Source of the DNA: Quercus robur
Lineage: Eukaryota; Streptophyta; Magnoliopsida; Fagales; Fagaceae
Length of the DNA stretch: 64,000 nucleotides
NCBI RefSeq assembly: GCF_932294415.1
Contig: NC_065536.1
Coordinates: 45,171,854 to 45,235,853 of the forward strand
Direction of reading: 5' to 3'
In this document: piece after piece, positions 11,879 through 22,822 of the stretch
Numbering within the stretch: position 1 is the first letter of the stretch
Layout of the letters: every line of letters begins with the position of its first letter
Program-made: the position numbers and the translations under genes
Notes under the pieces: generated by a model
The model's input: only the letters and a program-made list of their open reading frames with translations
Database searches by the model: none
Told to the model about the DNA's origin: nothing

Positions 11879-12150
11879 CTCTTCCCTTTTTTTAAGCAGG
11901 GAATAATTTTTTTTAAAAGCATATTAAAGAAGAAAGAAGAAATAAAGGTTATATTCCAACGACTTTCACATACCTAGTCCCTCACGCCAATGACCCCATT
12001 CAAGGAAGAACGATTAAGAATTTTAAGAATGTGCTATTTTTTTTTTTTAAAGGTTATACTTAGTGTGGAAAACTTCCATTATTGCAGGGTGTGGGAAAGG
12101 TGTTGGTCCTAGATGTGGTTGGTAGTGTTGTCAGACTGGGAATCATTGAT
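11154..12150. other. 3' side of the RING gene and intergenic DNA
   Basis: Holds the 3' UTR of the RING gene, whose end cannot be fixed by eye, then AT-rich sequence and a T-run at about 11847-11880. No further gene is supported. Confidence 0.5.
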
Positions 12151-12154
12151 ATAG

Positions 12155-12405
12155 TGAGTGTTTGGATTCACGTTTTTCTCTTACGTTTGCATTTTCTGCT
12201 TTTTTTTTTTTTTTTAAGCGTATATGAACAGTAATCACACTATTCATGCACATGGATTCACTGTGTAAAAGACAAAGTGCACTGTTCACGTATTGTTTAC
12301 GCACTGTTCACGGGTCCCACGGCACTGTTCACACAATTAAAAATTATTTTGCTACATTGTTTTCACTTTTCAGTTTTCAGCAGAGTAAGTTGTATCCAAA
12401 CGGAC
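12155..12405. mobile_element. hAT-type MITE, about 250 bp
   Basis: The left end GAGTGTTTGGATTCACG and the right end AAGTTGTATCCAAACGGACC match the common plant MITE family with GGTCCGTTTGGATAC termini and an interior rich in 'cactgttcac' and 'ttttcagcag'. A related right end occurs near 41735-41765. No clear target duplication. Confidence 0.6.
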
Positions 12406-12624
12406 CTATGGAGACTCGAGTCTACAGTGAGAAATGGTACAATGTAGCATCACTGCACAAATTTTTGCCCAGGGGTATTTATAGAGAAGCATATACCTCT
12501 TGTGAAGAGACATATCTATTGCGAACATATATATCAATTCTGAGAGTCACTCATTTACTTAATTAACTCTTCAATTAAAATACTTTTACATGAACAAATC
12601 TCACGTCTTGTGATGGTGTTGCTT

Positions 12625-12756
12625 CACGTTGGCAACCTCAACTTTCACAACCCTAGTCTATTGCGCCAATGACCCACTGATTTCAGCCACCACGTTGGCA
12701 ACCTCAACTTTCACAAACCTAGTCCATCGCGCCAATGACCCATTGATTTCAGCCAC
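12625..12756. repeat. Tandem duplication, 66-bp period, two copies
   Basis: cacgttggcaacctcaactt starts at 12625 and again at 12691, and the two 66-bp units differ at few positions. A more worn relative of the same unit appears near 11957-12010. Confidence 0.85.
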
Positions 12757-13271
12757 CAACATCATGCTTCTCTTTAGTCTTCACGGAAAAGCTTCTTCAT
12801 GATTTTTCTTTCCTTTTTTTGTAACATTGGTTCATTTTTATTTAAAAGTGTTATCTATAATTGTTTATTTGATAAGAAAGTATAAAACTTTTAGGTTGTG
12901 TTTGCTTTACCTGTAAATATTGTCTGGCTATAAAATATTTTCAAGTGAAAACATTTAAAATATATATATATATATATATATATATTCAAGTGTTTGGTTG
13001 CGTTCTTGAAATCACTCTTGAAAACAATTTTAGTTGTTTGGTTATGTTCCTAAAAATACTCTAGAAAACACATTTTATACTACTTTCCAACCTCGGATTC
13101 GATACATAAGGCTATGGTAGGAGATTTAACTAAGGGACTAGTTAAGAAATAATTCCAAGTGTAGATAGAGTAATGTGTGTGTGTGTGTGTCTATATATAT
13201 ATACTCTTCACGTGACATGGATGCAAACATGTTTTCTAATTTACTTTTGAAATATGTTTTGGTGTAATTTC
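12757..13271. other. Intergenic, no gene seen
   Basis: Includes (AT)n at 12961-12984, (GT)n at about 13178-13191, and 'tgtttggttgcgttc' blocks at 12991-13060 that look like remains of small TIR elements. Confidence 0.5.
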
Positions 13272-13272
13272 T

Positions 13273-13434
13273 ATGGTTTTAAAAATCAGACCAGGGCAAA
13301 ATTAGATTTGCCTCTGGTTTCCGGTTTAACCCGATTTTCGACCCATTATTGAGGTTTTTTGGGACTGAATCGGTAACCAGTTCCCAATTCAACCAATCAG
13401 ACCGGCCGATTTGATCTGGTTTTTAAAACCATGG
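13273..13434. mobile_element. Short TIR element (GGTTTTAAAAA ends), about 160 bp
   Basis: It opens with ATGGTTTTAAAAATCAGACC and closes with GGTTTTTAAAACCATGG, an inverted pair. Inside, 'ggtttaacccg' and 'accggccgatttgatctgg' fit a widespread plant element with similar ends. A related arm occurs in the inverted repeat at 59762-61383. Confidence 0.55.
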
Positions 13435-13673
13435 TAATTTCTTTAATTCTGGGAAACTGCCCCAGGTGGCGTACACCTAAAATAATAGGTGTGTGCCTCC
13501 CAAGAATCAATGTTCATTGTTTTCTGGGAAAAATTTGTTTCACATTTTGGTCATTTTTCCTAGGTGTTGATCAAAGCTTTGTGATGTAGACCACTTAAAA
13601 GAAATATATGCCATTCTAATAGTAGCCCTAATTTCATTTATTTTCAAATTTTGGCTTTGTATAGTTTTATTTT

Positions 13674-13868
13674 GGCTAAAATCCAAAACTGACATTTTAA
13701 GTTTTAACTTTTGTCATTTCAATTCTCTAAGTGTTAGTTTTGTCATTTCAGTCCTCCAAGTTTCAAATTTTGTCAATTCAGTATTCGGTTACCTTTCAGT
13801 TAAGTGTTGTCATTAAACTGTTATTAATTAAAATTGTTATTAAAAAATGAAAATTTGTTATTAAAAAA
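13674..13868. mobile_element. Partial MULE-like terminal arm
   Basis: Begins GGCTAAAATCCAAAACTGAC and continues with 'gtcatttcagtcctccaag' and 'ttttgtcaattcag'. This is similar in order and wording to the terminal arm of the MULE at 21756, but more worn. It stops where the outer Helitron's CTAG end begins (13869), so the Helitron may have landed in it. The opposite end was not found with confidence. Confidence 0.4.
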
Positions 13869-14163
13869 CTAGCCTCTGATCACGTGCTCACGTGCGTGCT
13901 CAAAGGCTCTTCTATTTTTTGGGTAAGGGTTAAATTAGAGCATTTATTATAATTTGGGATTACTATATTTTCCAATCACAAAAAAAACCTAGGGGTGTGA
14001 TGAGTATCATGTGTGGAGAAATAATTTTTCATCACACCCTTAGGGTTTTTTTGTGATTGGAAAATGTAGTAATCCCAAATTATAATAAATGCTCTAAATT
14101 AACCCTTACTCAAAAAATAGAAAATCCTCTGAACATGTGCGTGAGCGCGTGCTCAGAGGCTAG
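13869..14163. repeat. Palindromic Helitron 3' terminus, outer copy
   Basis: A ~295-bp inverted repeat with arms of about 140 bp. Each arm ends in a GC-rich hairpin (around gcgtgagcgcgtgctc on one side and cacgtgctcacgtgcg on the other), a short spacer and CTAG. The arms also share the block gagcatttattataatttgg. The left CTAG is the true outer end; the inner CTAG at 14160-14163 mirrors it. Confidence 0.8.
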
Positions 14164-14506
14164 TATTCCGTAATTATTATCCATTTTTGCCTTTTTTTAA
14201 ATGCAATAATCAACGTGCTATTGATTAGAAGATGATGCAATAATTTAGTATTAACCTTTAGGGGGAGGGAAAAAAAAAAAAAAAGATCCTCTGAATAAAT
14301 CTTAAAAATAGTGCATATATTGAAAATGCATAATAAAATTGTAACAATAAAACTACTTACAAAATACATGTGATGACCTTTACAAAAGCTATTATGAAGA
14401 AGTTGATGGATTAATGTAGAAAATTGAAATATTTACATCAGATAAAACTGTAAATTAGTGCACTACATCTTAAACATGGAATAGGTGAACTTATTAATAT
14501 TATGCC

Positions 14507-15550
14507 CTACAGTGGAGAAGTTGGTGGAGCAATGCTATTTGTTTCACATTCTAATTGCTTTCCAGCAGCATTTGCCATGAACCTATGATACAAAATGTGT
14601 TAGTTTGTGTTATTAATAGAGACTTTAAAACGTACATAATAATGATAAGCACAATAAATATCAAGCATAAACTTGTAAAATGAAATATTTGAACTGACCT
14701 TGTGATGATATTGCATAGCTCCAAGTATGTGAAATTGTCTACTTCAGCTGGGGACTTGAAGAACTATCATTTAATTACCAAAATTTTTTAAAAAAATTTA
14801 TATAAAAACTATGTAATTAATTTTATTTTTTTTTAAAGTAGACGTGGTAATGATTTGTACCTGCTTTATTATCACATTGTCCTTGACTCTCATTTTCTTT
14901 TTGTCTTTACTGTTTTGGGTGTTGAAGATTGCATCGTCCTTGATTTTTTTTCTTCATATCTTTTTTTGCTCTTGGATGTTGGAAATCACATTGTCCTTGA
15001 TTTTCATTCTCTATTTGTCTCTGTTGGCATGAGTGTTAGAGATCACATCGTCCTTCATTTTTCCTTTGTCTTTATTCTTATGGATGTTGGAAACCTCATT
15101 GCTCTTGATAGTGATTTGTTGTTTGTCTTTGTTCTTGGAACTTCAAAATGAAGAAAAAAAATGTTTGTATATTAAGATTATCAATTAGTTATTTTTCTAT
15201 TTTAAAAAATAGTGTAACACATCTTTCCAATTCTTGTGACTCTAAAACTCATTTCACTTCTTTCCAAAGCTCTTTCTTGTCAGCTCGAACAGTGAATCCC
15301 TAACCAGGTGAATAAATTTGCAATTTTTGAACCTAACCCATACGCAGCATGACATTTTTAATATTAATTTTGATAAAACAATAGAAAGGGATGCTGATTA
15401 AAGATATCACTAAAAAGAAATATACCTTGTTATCAATGGCCTCCATGTTCGATATTGATTGATCATCCTTCTACTTCTCCCAATGAGCAGTAAGAACAAC
15501 ATGCACTCCATTATTTAGCATAGTGGACTCAATCCTCACATTTGAGTTGG
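14507..15550 (-). pseudogene. Unidentified accessory exon-like region, outer Helitron copy
   Basis: The - strand counterpart of 28445-29478. Frames include a stretch starting MPNSNVRIESTMLNNG, a lysine-rich middle with repeated 'KDN/KDD' words encoded by imperfect ~50-bp repeats, and an end reading GKQLECETNSIAPPTSP. Pieces are separated by GT...AG-bordered gaps. Internal stops are present in the most open frame, for example after the AHWEK block. I recognise no domain. Its presence at the same place in both copies makes it part of the element family rather than a single capture. Confidence 0.45.
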
Positions 15551-15671
15551 GCATCCTTCCTCTTACCAATTAATTGTATATAAAAAACAAAGATAGCATA
15601 ACCATTAAAATTTGTAAATTATTAAAATAAATCTATATGTAAGACAGTTCTTTTCAATTGTTAATTAATAT

Positions 15672-16695
15672 CTATGATGAAGGGAACAAAACATCTTTAT
15701 ATACAATATTTCTTGTGTGAACACCTTCCTCCTCAGGTATTCTTCCTTTTTGCACCAGTAGTTTTGTGGTGGATTGGGAGACTCCCCTTGACAACGCCAC
15801 ATATATTTGGCCATGACTAAAAACATGATTGGGAAGATAAATTCCAACAGTTGGAATTGTCTGACCTTGCGCTTTGTTTATTGTAAGTGCAAAGCTCAAA
15901 CGTACAGGAAGTTGTCGTCTGATCATTACAAATGGCAAGTGTACATTTTTTGTTGTCTTCAAAGGGATAATTGGAAAAAAAAAAACGCGTGTATCCACAT
16001 ATTGTCTAGTCAAAATTTTAGCGTCAATTACGTTATTAAAACATCCACGGCATATCAATCTTGTACCATTAGATAATCCGACTTTTGGATCTATATTGTG
16101 CAGCAACATAATTGGAGCACCCTTTTTTAGCCTTAATATATGTGGTGGTAAACCCCCTGGAGATATAGAATTTAGGAATTCTTGTTGATATAGATATTGC
16201 GTATCTCCTTCAACCTCATCAAAAGAATGTAACGTAAACTCATCTCCTAGAAACTGAGAAATTATCTTTGCATTAAGCTATTCAACATTATCATTTATAG
16301 GTGTTAGCAAAGCCCTATCAACCATATACCTTGCATCATTGGCATGTTTTTGCAAACTTAGAAAAACTTGATCAATCAAGTTGTATATAGAATGCTGACT
16401 CTCCCATTGCATTGCCATTGAAGGGGGTAGTTTAATCAAATCATTGATTATATATGGTTCATTCCCATCACCAATGTGTTGTATGTACTCAGCAAACTCT
16501 TCATTGTTTCATTGTTGATAGACCTCATATTCTGCTTCAAATGTAACACTTTAACATCTTTCCATAATGGGAACTTGACTATGCATGCATCAATCATTTC
16601 TGCCTTTGTACCCTTTGGAACAACCGGAAGTACTTAACGAAAATCTCCACCCAAAATTTGCACTTTACCACCAAAAGGTAAATTTACTTCCATAA
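15672..16695 (-). pseudogene. Helitron Rep/helicase, C-terminal part (outer copy)
   Basis: The - strand codes for the last third of the Pif1-like helicase of RepHel. Visible blocks are LSFALTINKAQGQTIPTVGI and VALSRG, the conserved closing motifs of this helicase family, and the end PSS before a stop at 15672-15674. Upstream parts carry stops and frame changes, so the gene is dead here. The N-terminal parts of the same gene lie in the other half at 30151-34418. Confidence 0.8.
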
Positions 16696-16730
16696 TCTAT
16701 ACTACTAATTAAGGGGCTTCCTCTATTTGG
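16696..16730 (+). repeat. 5' terminus of the inner Helitron
   Basis: TC at 16696-16697 followed by TATACTACTAATTAAGGGG, matching remembered plant Helitron 5' termini. It directly follows 'cttccataA' from the outer Helitron's helicase gene. Confidence 0.8.
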
Positions 16731-16906
16731 ATTCCTCATTTTTTATGTCTAAAATACCCACATCATACCCACTTACAAGTTTTCAACTAGCGGGGATAAA
16801 TATGTAAATTAAAACTCTTACACTTTAAGACCCACAAATTTACGTACGCTTTACAGTTTCTATCTCACTTTCTATCTCTCATTCTTCTTCAGATTGAAGA
16901 CATTTA

Positions 16907-17413
16907 GGGCACATTTGGTAGACTGTAATAGACACTGTAATGAAATAGATATTCTTATGGCATAATTATTCGATTGTTTGGTTATGTTTTTATTACAATG
17001 AATAGTTATTCCTTATGAATAGTTATTCTTCAAAATGAGGAATAACTATTCCTTATCAAAAGTACTGAATATTTATTCCTTCATCTTATGTAATAATTTT
17101 ATAAAATTTTTTTCTAAAAAGCCATTAGTTGCCACATCTTCAAAAAGAAAGAAAATAAAATTTCCTTGTTAATTATTAGCTCTGTTTTGAACACCCTAAA
17201 ACAAGTGTATTTTAGGAAATTTAACTTAAAAATGATTTAATTACATCTTCTTTTTATACTCTACTAAATTATAGATGTATATTCAGGATTCTATTCCTAA
17301 ATGGTCACCAAACTAATTAATAGTAATACTTATTTCATTTCTACTTAATGTATTCCTTGTAATATTTATTCCTATTCCCATGTAATAATTATTACAGTGT
17401 ACCAAACGTGCCC
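16907..17413. mobile_element. PIF/Harbinger-like MITE, 507 bp, TTA target duplication
   Basis: The left end GGGCACATTTGGTAGACTG and the right end ACAGTGTACCAAACGTGCCC are inverted complements. TTA flanks both sides (16904-16906 and 17414-17416). The interior repeats 'aatagttattcctta'. The 3-bp TTA duplication points to PIF/Harbinger. A relative's left end is at 41265. Confidence 0.75.
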
Positions 17414-17969
17414 TTAGTTTAGCTCTACATCCTCCTTTCTTTTTCTTTAGATTAAAGACATTTACTGTTAGAGGCTCCAACAAATTTTTAGGTTCTATCT
17501 TTTGCAAGTTCCTCTTTGTTTTCTTTTCTTTTGTTTATGATTGACTTTCTTTGAGTTCTACTTTTTTTTCTTTTTTTATTTATTTTATTTTTATGTGTAT
17601 CACGTTAACTTTTTTTTTCTTTTTTTTTTCAAATGTAATTTTGAAATGAATGGTTCTTTCATATACTCTACCACTGTACTTCTTAATAAATTGTCATTTC
17701 ATGTTGTAAGTATCGTGATCCAAAGATAGGGTGGCTTTATGCTACAAAAGAAGCATTTAAAATCATTTGTGAACAATTAAACAATATGGCTTCCCTTACC
17801 TCTTTTAGTAGCCTTTGTTTACATTTTATTTAAAAAATTTGAATTGAAATAAAAATAGTTACCACAGTACTCCCTGATTAATGATCAAAATATAAATGAT
17901 CAATTACTATTTCCTTCTCCTTCCTCACTTTTTTTTTTCCTTCTTCATATTTTTTTTTCTTTTTAAGAA

Positions 17970-18010
<41 letters not shown>

Positions 18011-18013
<3 letters not shown>

Positions 18014-18151
18014 ATCATTGTATATGTTTTTGGTGTTAAATTTTTTTAGTTTTTTTTACCATCATTGTATATGTTTTTGGTGTTAAATTTTTTTAGTTTT
18101 TTTTACCATCATTGTATATGTTTTTGGCATTAAATTTTTTTTATTTTTCTA
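18011..18151. repeat. 47-bp tandem repeat, three copies
   Basis: accatcattgtatatgtttt starts at 18011, 18058 and 18105, an exact 47-base period, and ends in T-rich sequence. Confidence 0.9.
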
Positions 18152-18334
18152 TTTAGGTATGTAGCAACCTTGAGTTCTACTATTTATTTTTTTATATGTA
18201 TCACGTTAACTCCTTTTTTTTTTCTTTTTCTTTTTTTTATTAAATGTAATTTTGAAATGTTAACTCCCTTTTTTTTCTTTTTCTTCTTTTTTTAAATGTA
18301 ATTTTGACACATTAACTCCCTTTTTTTTTAGATC

Positions 18335-19010
18335 CCCATTAGTTATTTATTTAAATAGTTGATGACGTGGTGATAAGATTTTAAAGAGTCCATGATAGAG
18401 TTAAATTCTAAAAAATCTTTATCTTTATTCTGAACATTTTAATAGGATTTTCAGGAAAAATGATCTCATCAAAATTTAAATCAAACACAAACTGTAACAA
18501 ACTTATGCTATTATCTTTAATAACATGCATGCTAACTTTGTTGATTAAATTTTTTTATTTTTTTATTTAGGTATGTAGCAACCTTGAGTTCTACCTTCTT
18601 CTTTTTTTTTAATACATGTTAACTCCCTTTTTTTTCTTTTTTTCTTTTTTAATGTAATTTTGAAATGTTAACTCCCTTTTTTTTCTTTTTCTTTTTTTTT
18701 TAATGTAAATTTGAAATATTAACTCCCTTTTTTTTTTCTTTTTCTATTTTTTTAAATGTAATTTTGACACGTTAACTCCCTTTTTTTTTTTCTTTTTCTT
18801 TTTTTCTTTTTTTAGATCTCCATTAGTTATTTATTTAAATAGTTGATGATGTGGTTAAATTCTAAAAAAATATTTATCTTTATTCTGAATAATTTTAATA
18901 GGATTTTCAGGAAAAATGATCTCATCAAAATTTAAATCAAACACAAACTCTAACAAACTTATGCTATTATCTTTAATAACACGCACGCTAACTTTGGTTT
19001 GTTGATTAAA
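18335..19010. repeat. Leader duplication, two copies about 490 bp apart
   Basis: The block from ccattagttatttatttaaa to acttatgctattatctttaa occurs at about 18335-18550 and again at about 18820-19010. The second copy lacks a short piece near 'gtgataag'. The outer Helitron also holds two copies (near 35850-36005 and 36275-36331). Confidence 0.8.
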
Positions 19011-19504
19011 GTTTTTATTATTATTATTATTATTTTAAAATACTTGGTTTAACCCTAATTCTTTTATCTCTCTCAGGTTCACATACGCACAAATTTTTTT
19101 GGGTTGCATTGAGGAGTCATTGGAATGGAATATTAGATAAGTTTGGGTGAGAGACTTTACAAGAATTAATATATGTATTAAACCTCACATAAAGTGGTTG
19201 TTATCTAAGAAATTGTTGTAAAAAAATTTCTTTTGTAATAGAAACTATATTTATCATTTGTATAATTCTATGTCAAATTCAATTTCAATTTTTTTTATAA
19301 GTATTAATTTACTACTTCATAAAAAATGTTACGTACCTTTTTCTCAATTTTAAAGGTTGTTGATATATTTGAAATTTAAACTATTTTTAACTTTTGTTAT
19401 GGATGTGTAGTAAGTGGCTAACTTTTAGAACTAAAAAACTAAATTTTTGGATTAAACAAAAATTGATAAATGTTATTAATTTTTTTAAAAAGAACAACAA
19501 CACC

Positions 19505-21020
19505 AAAAGAAACGTGTATCTCCTGCCATAAAATTTGAAATCTAAACTTTTATTTACTTATGTTATGGATGTGTAGTAAATGGCTAAATTTTAGGATTAG
19601 AAAAAAAATTATAACTGCCATACAAAAAAGTTGAAAAAAAGAACAACATCAACAACACCAAAAAGGGGGTGGGGGGGGGGGGGGGAATGGATGTGTAGTT
19701 ACTAAATTTTAGGATCCTTCTAGGTTCTAGGAGCATTTCCTTTAACAAAAAACTTATTAATTTACTTATGTACCTTATAAAAATGCAATATAAGTATTGA
19801 TAATTAAGTTTGTCAATTTTAAACTCATTGGATACTCAACTATTGTAAAAATTAGTAGAAGCATCCAAATCCCAATCCAAAAATGCAAGCCATGTATCAG
19901 GTGGTTGGGTAGTTTTTAAACGTGGGATAGAAAGTGGGATTTTTTTAAAATAGTACATGGATAGAGCATGGGATTTTTTTTAAAGTGTAGTCTTTTTTTT
20001 TTTTTTTTTTTTTTTTGATAAACTTTTAAATAAGAATAGGGTCACATCAATTCCCCACCTTAATCTTTTAAATTTCCCTAAATTTTAGCCTTTTATTTTC
20101 TTTCAAAATTAGATATGTTAGTGCCTAAATATAAGGATATGTATGGAGAAGTTATAGTAGTGGTTTATAGTAGGAGTCTTTTTTTTTTCCCCCAAAATAT
20201 GGAAGAGATTTAAAAAGAAAAAAAAAAGAAAAAAAAAAAAAAGAGAAGAAGAAGAGGAAAACATGAATTTGAACTTAAACATGAATTTGGATGTTGTTCC
20301 TACTGCTATGAACTTAAATTACATTCAATGTACTTTTGTTCAATAAAAAATTTAGAAGAATAGCACTGACGAATTAAAATAAAAGTTCATTATAATTCCT
20401 ATTGGGTTTTTGTTAAACCACCTTTAATAATGCTTTACAGTATTTTTTTTTTCTTCTCAACAAACAATCATGAAGTTTTTTTACAATTTTTTTTTCTAGA
20501 TACCTCTAATCATTAATTCCCAATTGTATTAGCCTTTTGTTAAGGTTAAAGCACCATTTAATACTTTATTAAAAAAAATCTCAAAATACAATTGTCGTTT
20601 TATACATTTAACGTGTATCTCTTGCAATAAAATTTTCAATTTAAGCTTTTATTTACTTGATATGGATGTGTAGTAAATGGCTAAATTTTAGGATTAGACA
20701 AAAAATGACAACCGTCACACATAAAATTTGAAAAAAAGAACAACATCAACAACACCAAAAAGGAAAAAACACAAAAAAAAAAAAAGGAAAAAAAAAAACG
20801 TGGATGGTTAGTTATTAAATTTTAGGATCTTTTTAGGAGCATTTCCTTTAACAAAAATCTTATTAATTTACTATTCCATAGAAAATGTTACGTACCTTAT
20901 AAAATACAATATAAGTATTGATAATGATAGTCTGTCAATTTCAAACTCATTGGATACTCACTAATGTAAAAAATAGTAGAAGAATCCAAATCCCAATCCA
21001 AAAATGCAAGCCATGTATCA
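19505..21020. repeat. Leader duplication of about 400 bp, offset about 1.1 kb
   Basis: The series 'acgtgtatctc', 'gatgtgtagtaaatggctaa', 'attttaggat' and 'caaatcccaatccaaaaatg' runs through 19505-19910 and recurs at 20610-21020. The outer Helitron shows only one equivalent, so the second copy probably arose, or was lost, after the two copies separated. Confidence 0.75.
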
Positions 21021-21755
21021 GTATGTCCCACGTAATTAAGGGTATTTTTTTTTTTTTTTTTTTATGGATAATTAAGGGTACTTTAGTAAAGAAGAGATTA
21101 AAAAGTTTTAACGTAAAACAACAATAATTTTCTTTCAAACTTCGACACCTCTTTCCATATTTGTTTGATATAATATTTATATCCGGTAAAGTGAGAAATT
21201 AAATGTACATTCAAATCCTTTAAATACCCTTAAAGACTTTCATCTTCCTTATCACCTCCACAGCTCTCAACTTCTAAACTCACTAAGCCACATCTTCTGT
21301 CTCTTACACTTACACACAAACACACAAAGTTACAAACAGACACATTATTTTCTCATCCAAATTAACCAAAATGGCATGGTTTTGTTTTAAAGTGTGTGAA
21401 ACGAGTACGGAAAATTTAGTCTAATTTTAACTATAAATGATTTTGTGAAATAAAGTAGACATTTTCTAAATTATATTTTCGTCATATTGATCTAACAAAT
21501 CATAACCTAAATTTAAATATATTCTCAAAACTTCTACCTAAAATAATAATTTAATAATTTTAAGAAGTGTAACTTATTTCTCCTATTTTACTAAAAATTT
21601 ATCACAATTACACATATTATTACAATTCTTGCATGTGATTAATTTGTTCAAAATTAGTTCACTTTATTGAGGTTTTAATACACCCTATTTGTGACAAGGA
21701 AAAATCTATTAATTATTGTGTATGTTTACGCAACGACCACTATAAATTTAATTTA

Positions 21756-21972
21756 GGCAAAAATGCAAAACTGACCCTCTAACTTTCACATTTTTTTTAT
21801 TTCAGTCCTCTAACTTTCAGTTTTGTCAATTTAGTCCTCTAACTTTTAATTTTTGTTAATGCAGGATTCCGTTACAACTCAATTAGTGACTGTCATTAAA
21901 ACTCCTGAAACACCGTTTTTCTTTTCTTTCTTTTTTTTAAATTCGAAATTAAAATAAATAAGAAAAATCTGA

Positions 21973-22004
<32 letters not shown>

Positions 22005-22802
22005 AGGAAAAGGAGAAACTTCCCCTGAAATCAAAACAAATCAAAGAAAAATCTAGCACAAAACCCAGAAAGAAATCAAAACCAAAATGCAAAAAACATT
22101 AAAATCAAGAAACTAAGGCAAACCCATATGAATTTATGGTGGGAGGAGAAGGAACTTAGTCAAATGTTGGCAAACCCAGATGAACAATATCATGCAACGG
22201 TGGCCATATCCACCGATCTTTGCAAGACAAAGATGGCAACATCAAAAACCCAAACCATCGCCCACCACTGTCCTTCATGCAAGAGAGGGGAGCTGATCTG
22301 TGCAAGAAAGAATGGCCGATCTTTGCAAGACAGAGAGAGCAACGTCAAAAACCCAGATGAACGATTCAAATGAATAGATGGGTTTCTATTGGAGTATTTA
22401 AGGATTTATATTGTGGGTTGGAAAATTAAAAATGTTTAAGGCTTTCTTCTGGTATAAGTGCTTTTGTTTAAAAGAAATCTTGATCTGTCTTTTTTTTTCC
22501 CCCCCCTAATATTATGCACTGTCACTGCAGTTCGATGATGGAGTTCTGAATTAGTTTCTTTCTTCTTCTTCTTCTTCTTCTTTTTTTACAGATTTTTTTC
22601 TTTAAATTCCGAAATTTATTAAAAAAAGAAGAAGTCAAAATGACATCGTTTTGGCTCAATTGACGGCAACCCCTAACTGAGTTCTAACGGAGTCCTGCAT
22701 TGACAAAAATTGAAAGTGAGAGGACTGAATTGACAAAACTGAAAATTAAAGGACTGAAATGAAAAAATGTGAAAATTAGAGGGCCAATTTTGCATTTTTG
22801 CC
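21756..22802. mobile_element. Non-autonomous MULE, 1047 bp, 9-bp target duplication
   Basis: The ends GGCAAAAATGCAAAACTGAC and GGCCAATTTTGCATTTTTGCC begin terminal inverted repeats of roughly 130 bp. A 9-bp duplication TTTAATTTA flanks it (21747-21755 and 22803-22811). The outer Helitron has the empty site near 34420-34440 with one copy of the target. The interior holds A-rich sequence and an 81-codon open frame (22128-22373) made of two similar halves around 'gatctttgcaagaca'. It shows no transposase domain. Confidence 0.9.
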
Positions 22803-22822
22803 TTTAATTTAATTATGTAGAA

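Larger units (their letters stand above)
13869..16695 (-). mobile_element. Outer Helitron, 3' half (split by inner Helitron)
   Basis: On the - strand this holds, in order, the helicase 3' part (16695 to 15672), the unidentified exon-like region (about 15550 to 14507), and the palindromic terminus ending in CTAG at 13869-13872, followed by T. Its right border 'TTATGGAAG' (- strand) continues exactly the helicase sequence that ends at 30151 in the other half. The inner copy, in the same place at about 27280-27296, reads 'gagatattatggaag' without interruption. The two halves are therefore one element cut by the Helitron at 16696-30150. Confidence 0.85.
17417..21755 (+). other. Non-coding leader of the inner Helitron
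   Basis: T-rich sequence with long T-runs (17970-18010, 19987-20016) and repeated 'taactccctttttttt' blocks. There is no convincing reading frame. It is collinear, with gaps, with 34440-36331 on the - strand of the outer copy. The last part (about 21160-21340) has 'tttaaatacccttaaag' followed by CT-rich sequence and could hold the RepHel promoter, but this is only inferred. Confidence 0.6.

Noticed and set aside
14844-15151. Hydrophobic Leu/Phe-rich + strand frame resembling a membrane protein
   Set aside because: It is the complement of the lysine-rich accessory region on the - strand, and the matching - strand frame at 28836-29144 is the same shadow in the inner copy.
15807-16188. + strand frames across the outer Helitron helicase end
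   Set aside because: Antisense shadows of the RepHel C-terminal motifs.
22128-22373. 81-codon open frame in the MULE, possible captured gene
   Set aside because: The frame consists of two similar halves from a short direct repeat and shows no known domain; kept only as a remark in the MULE entry.
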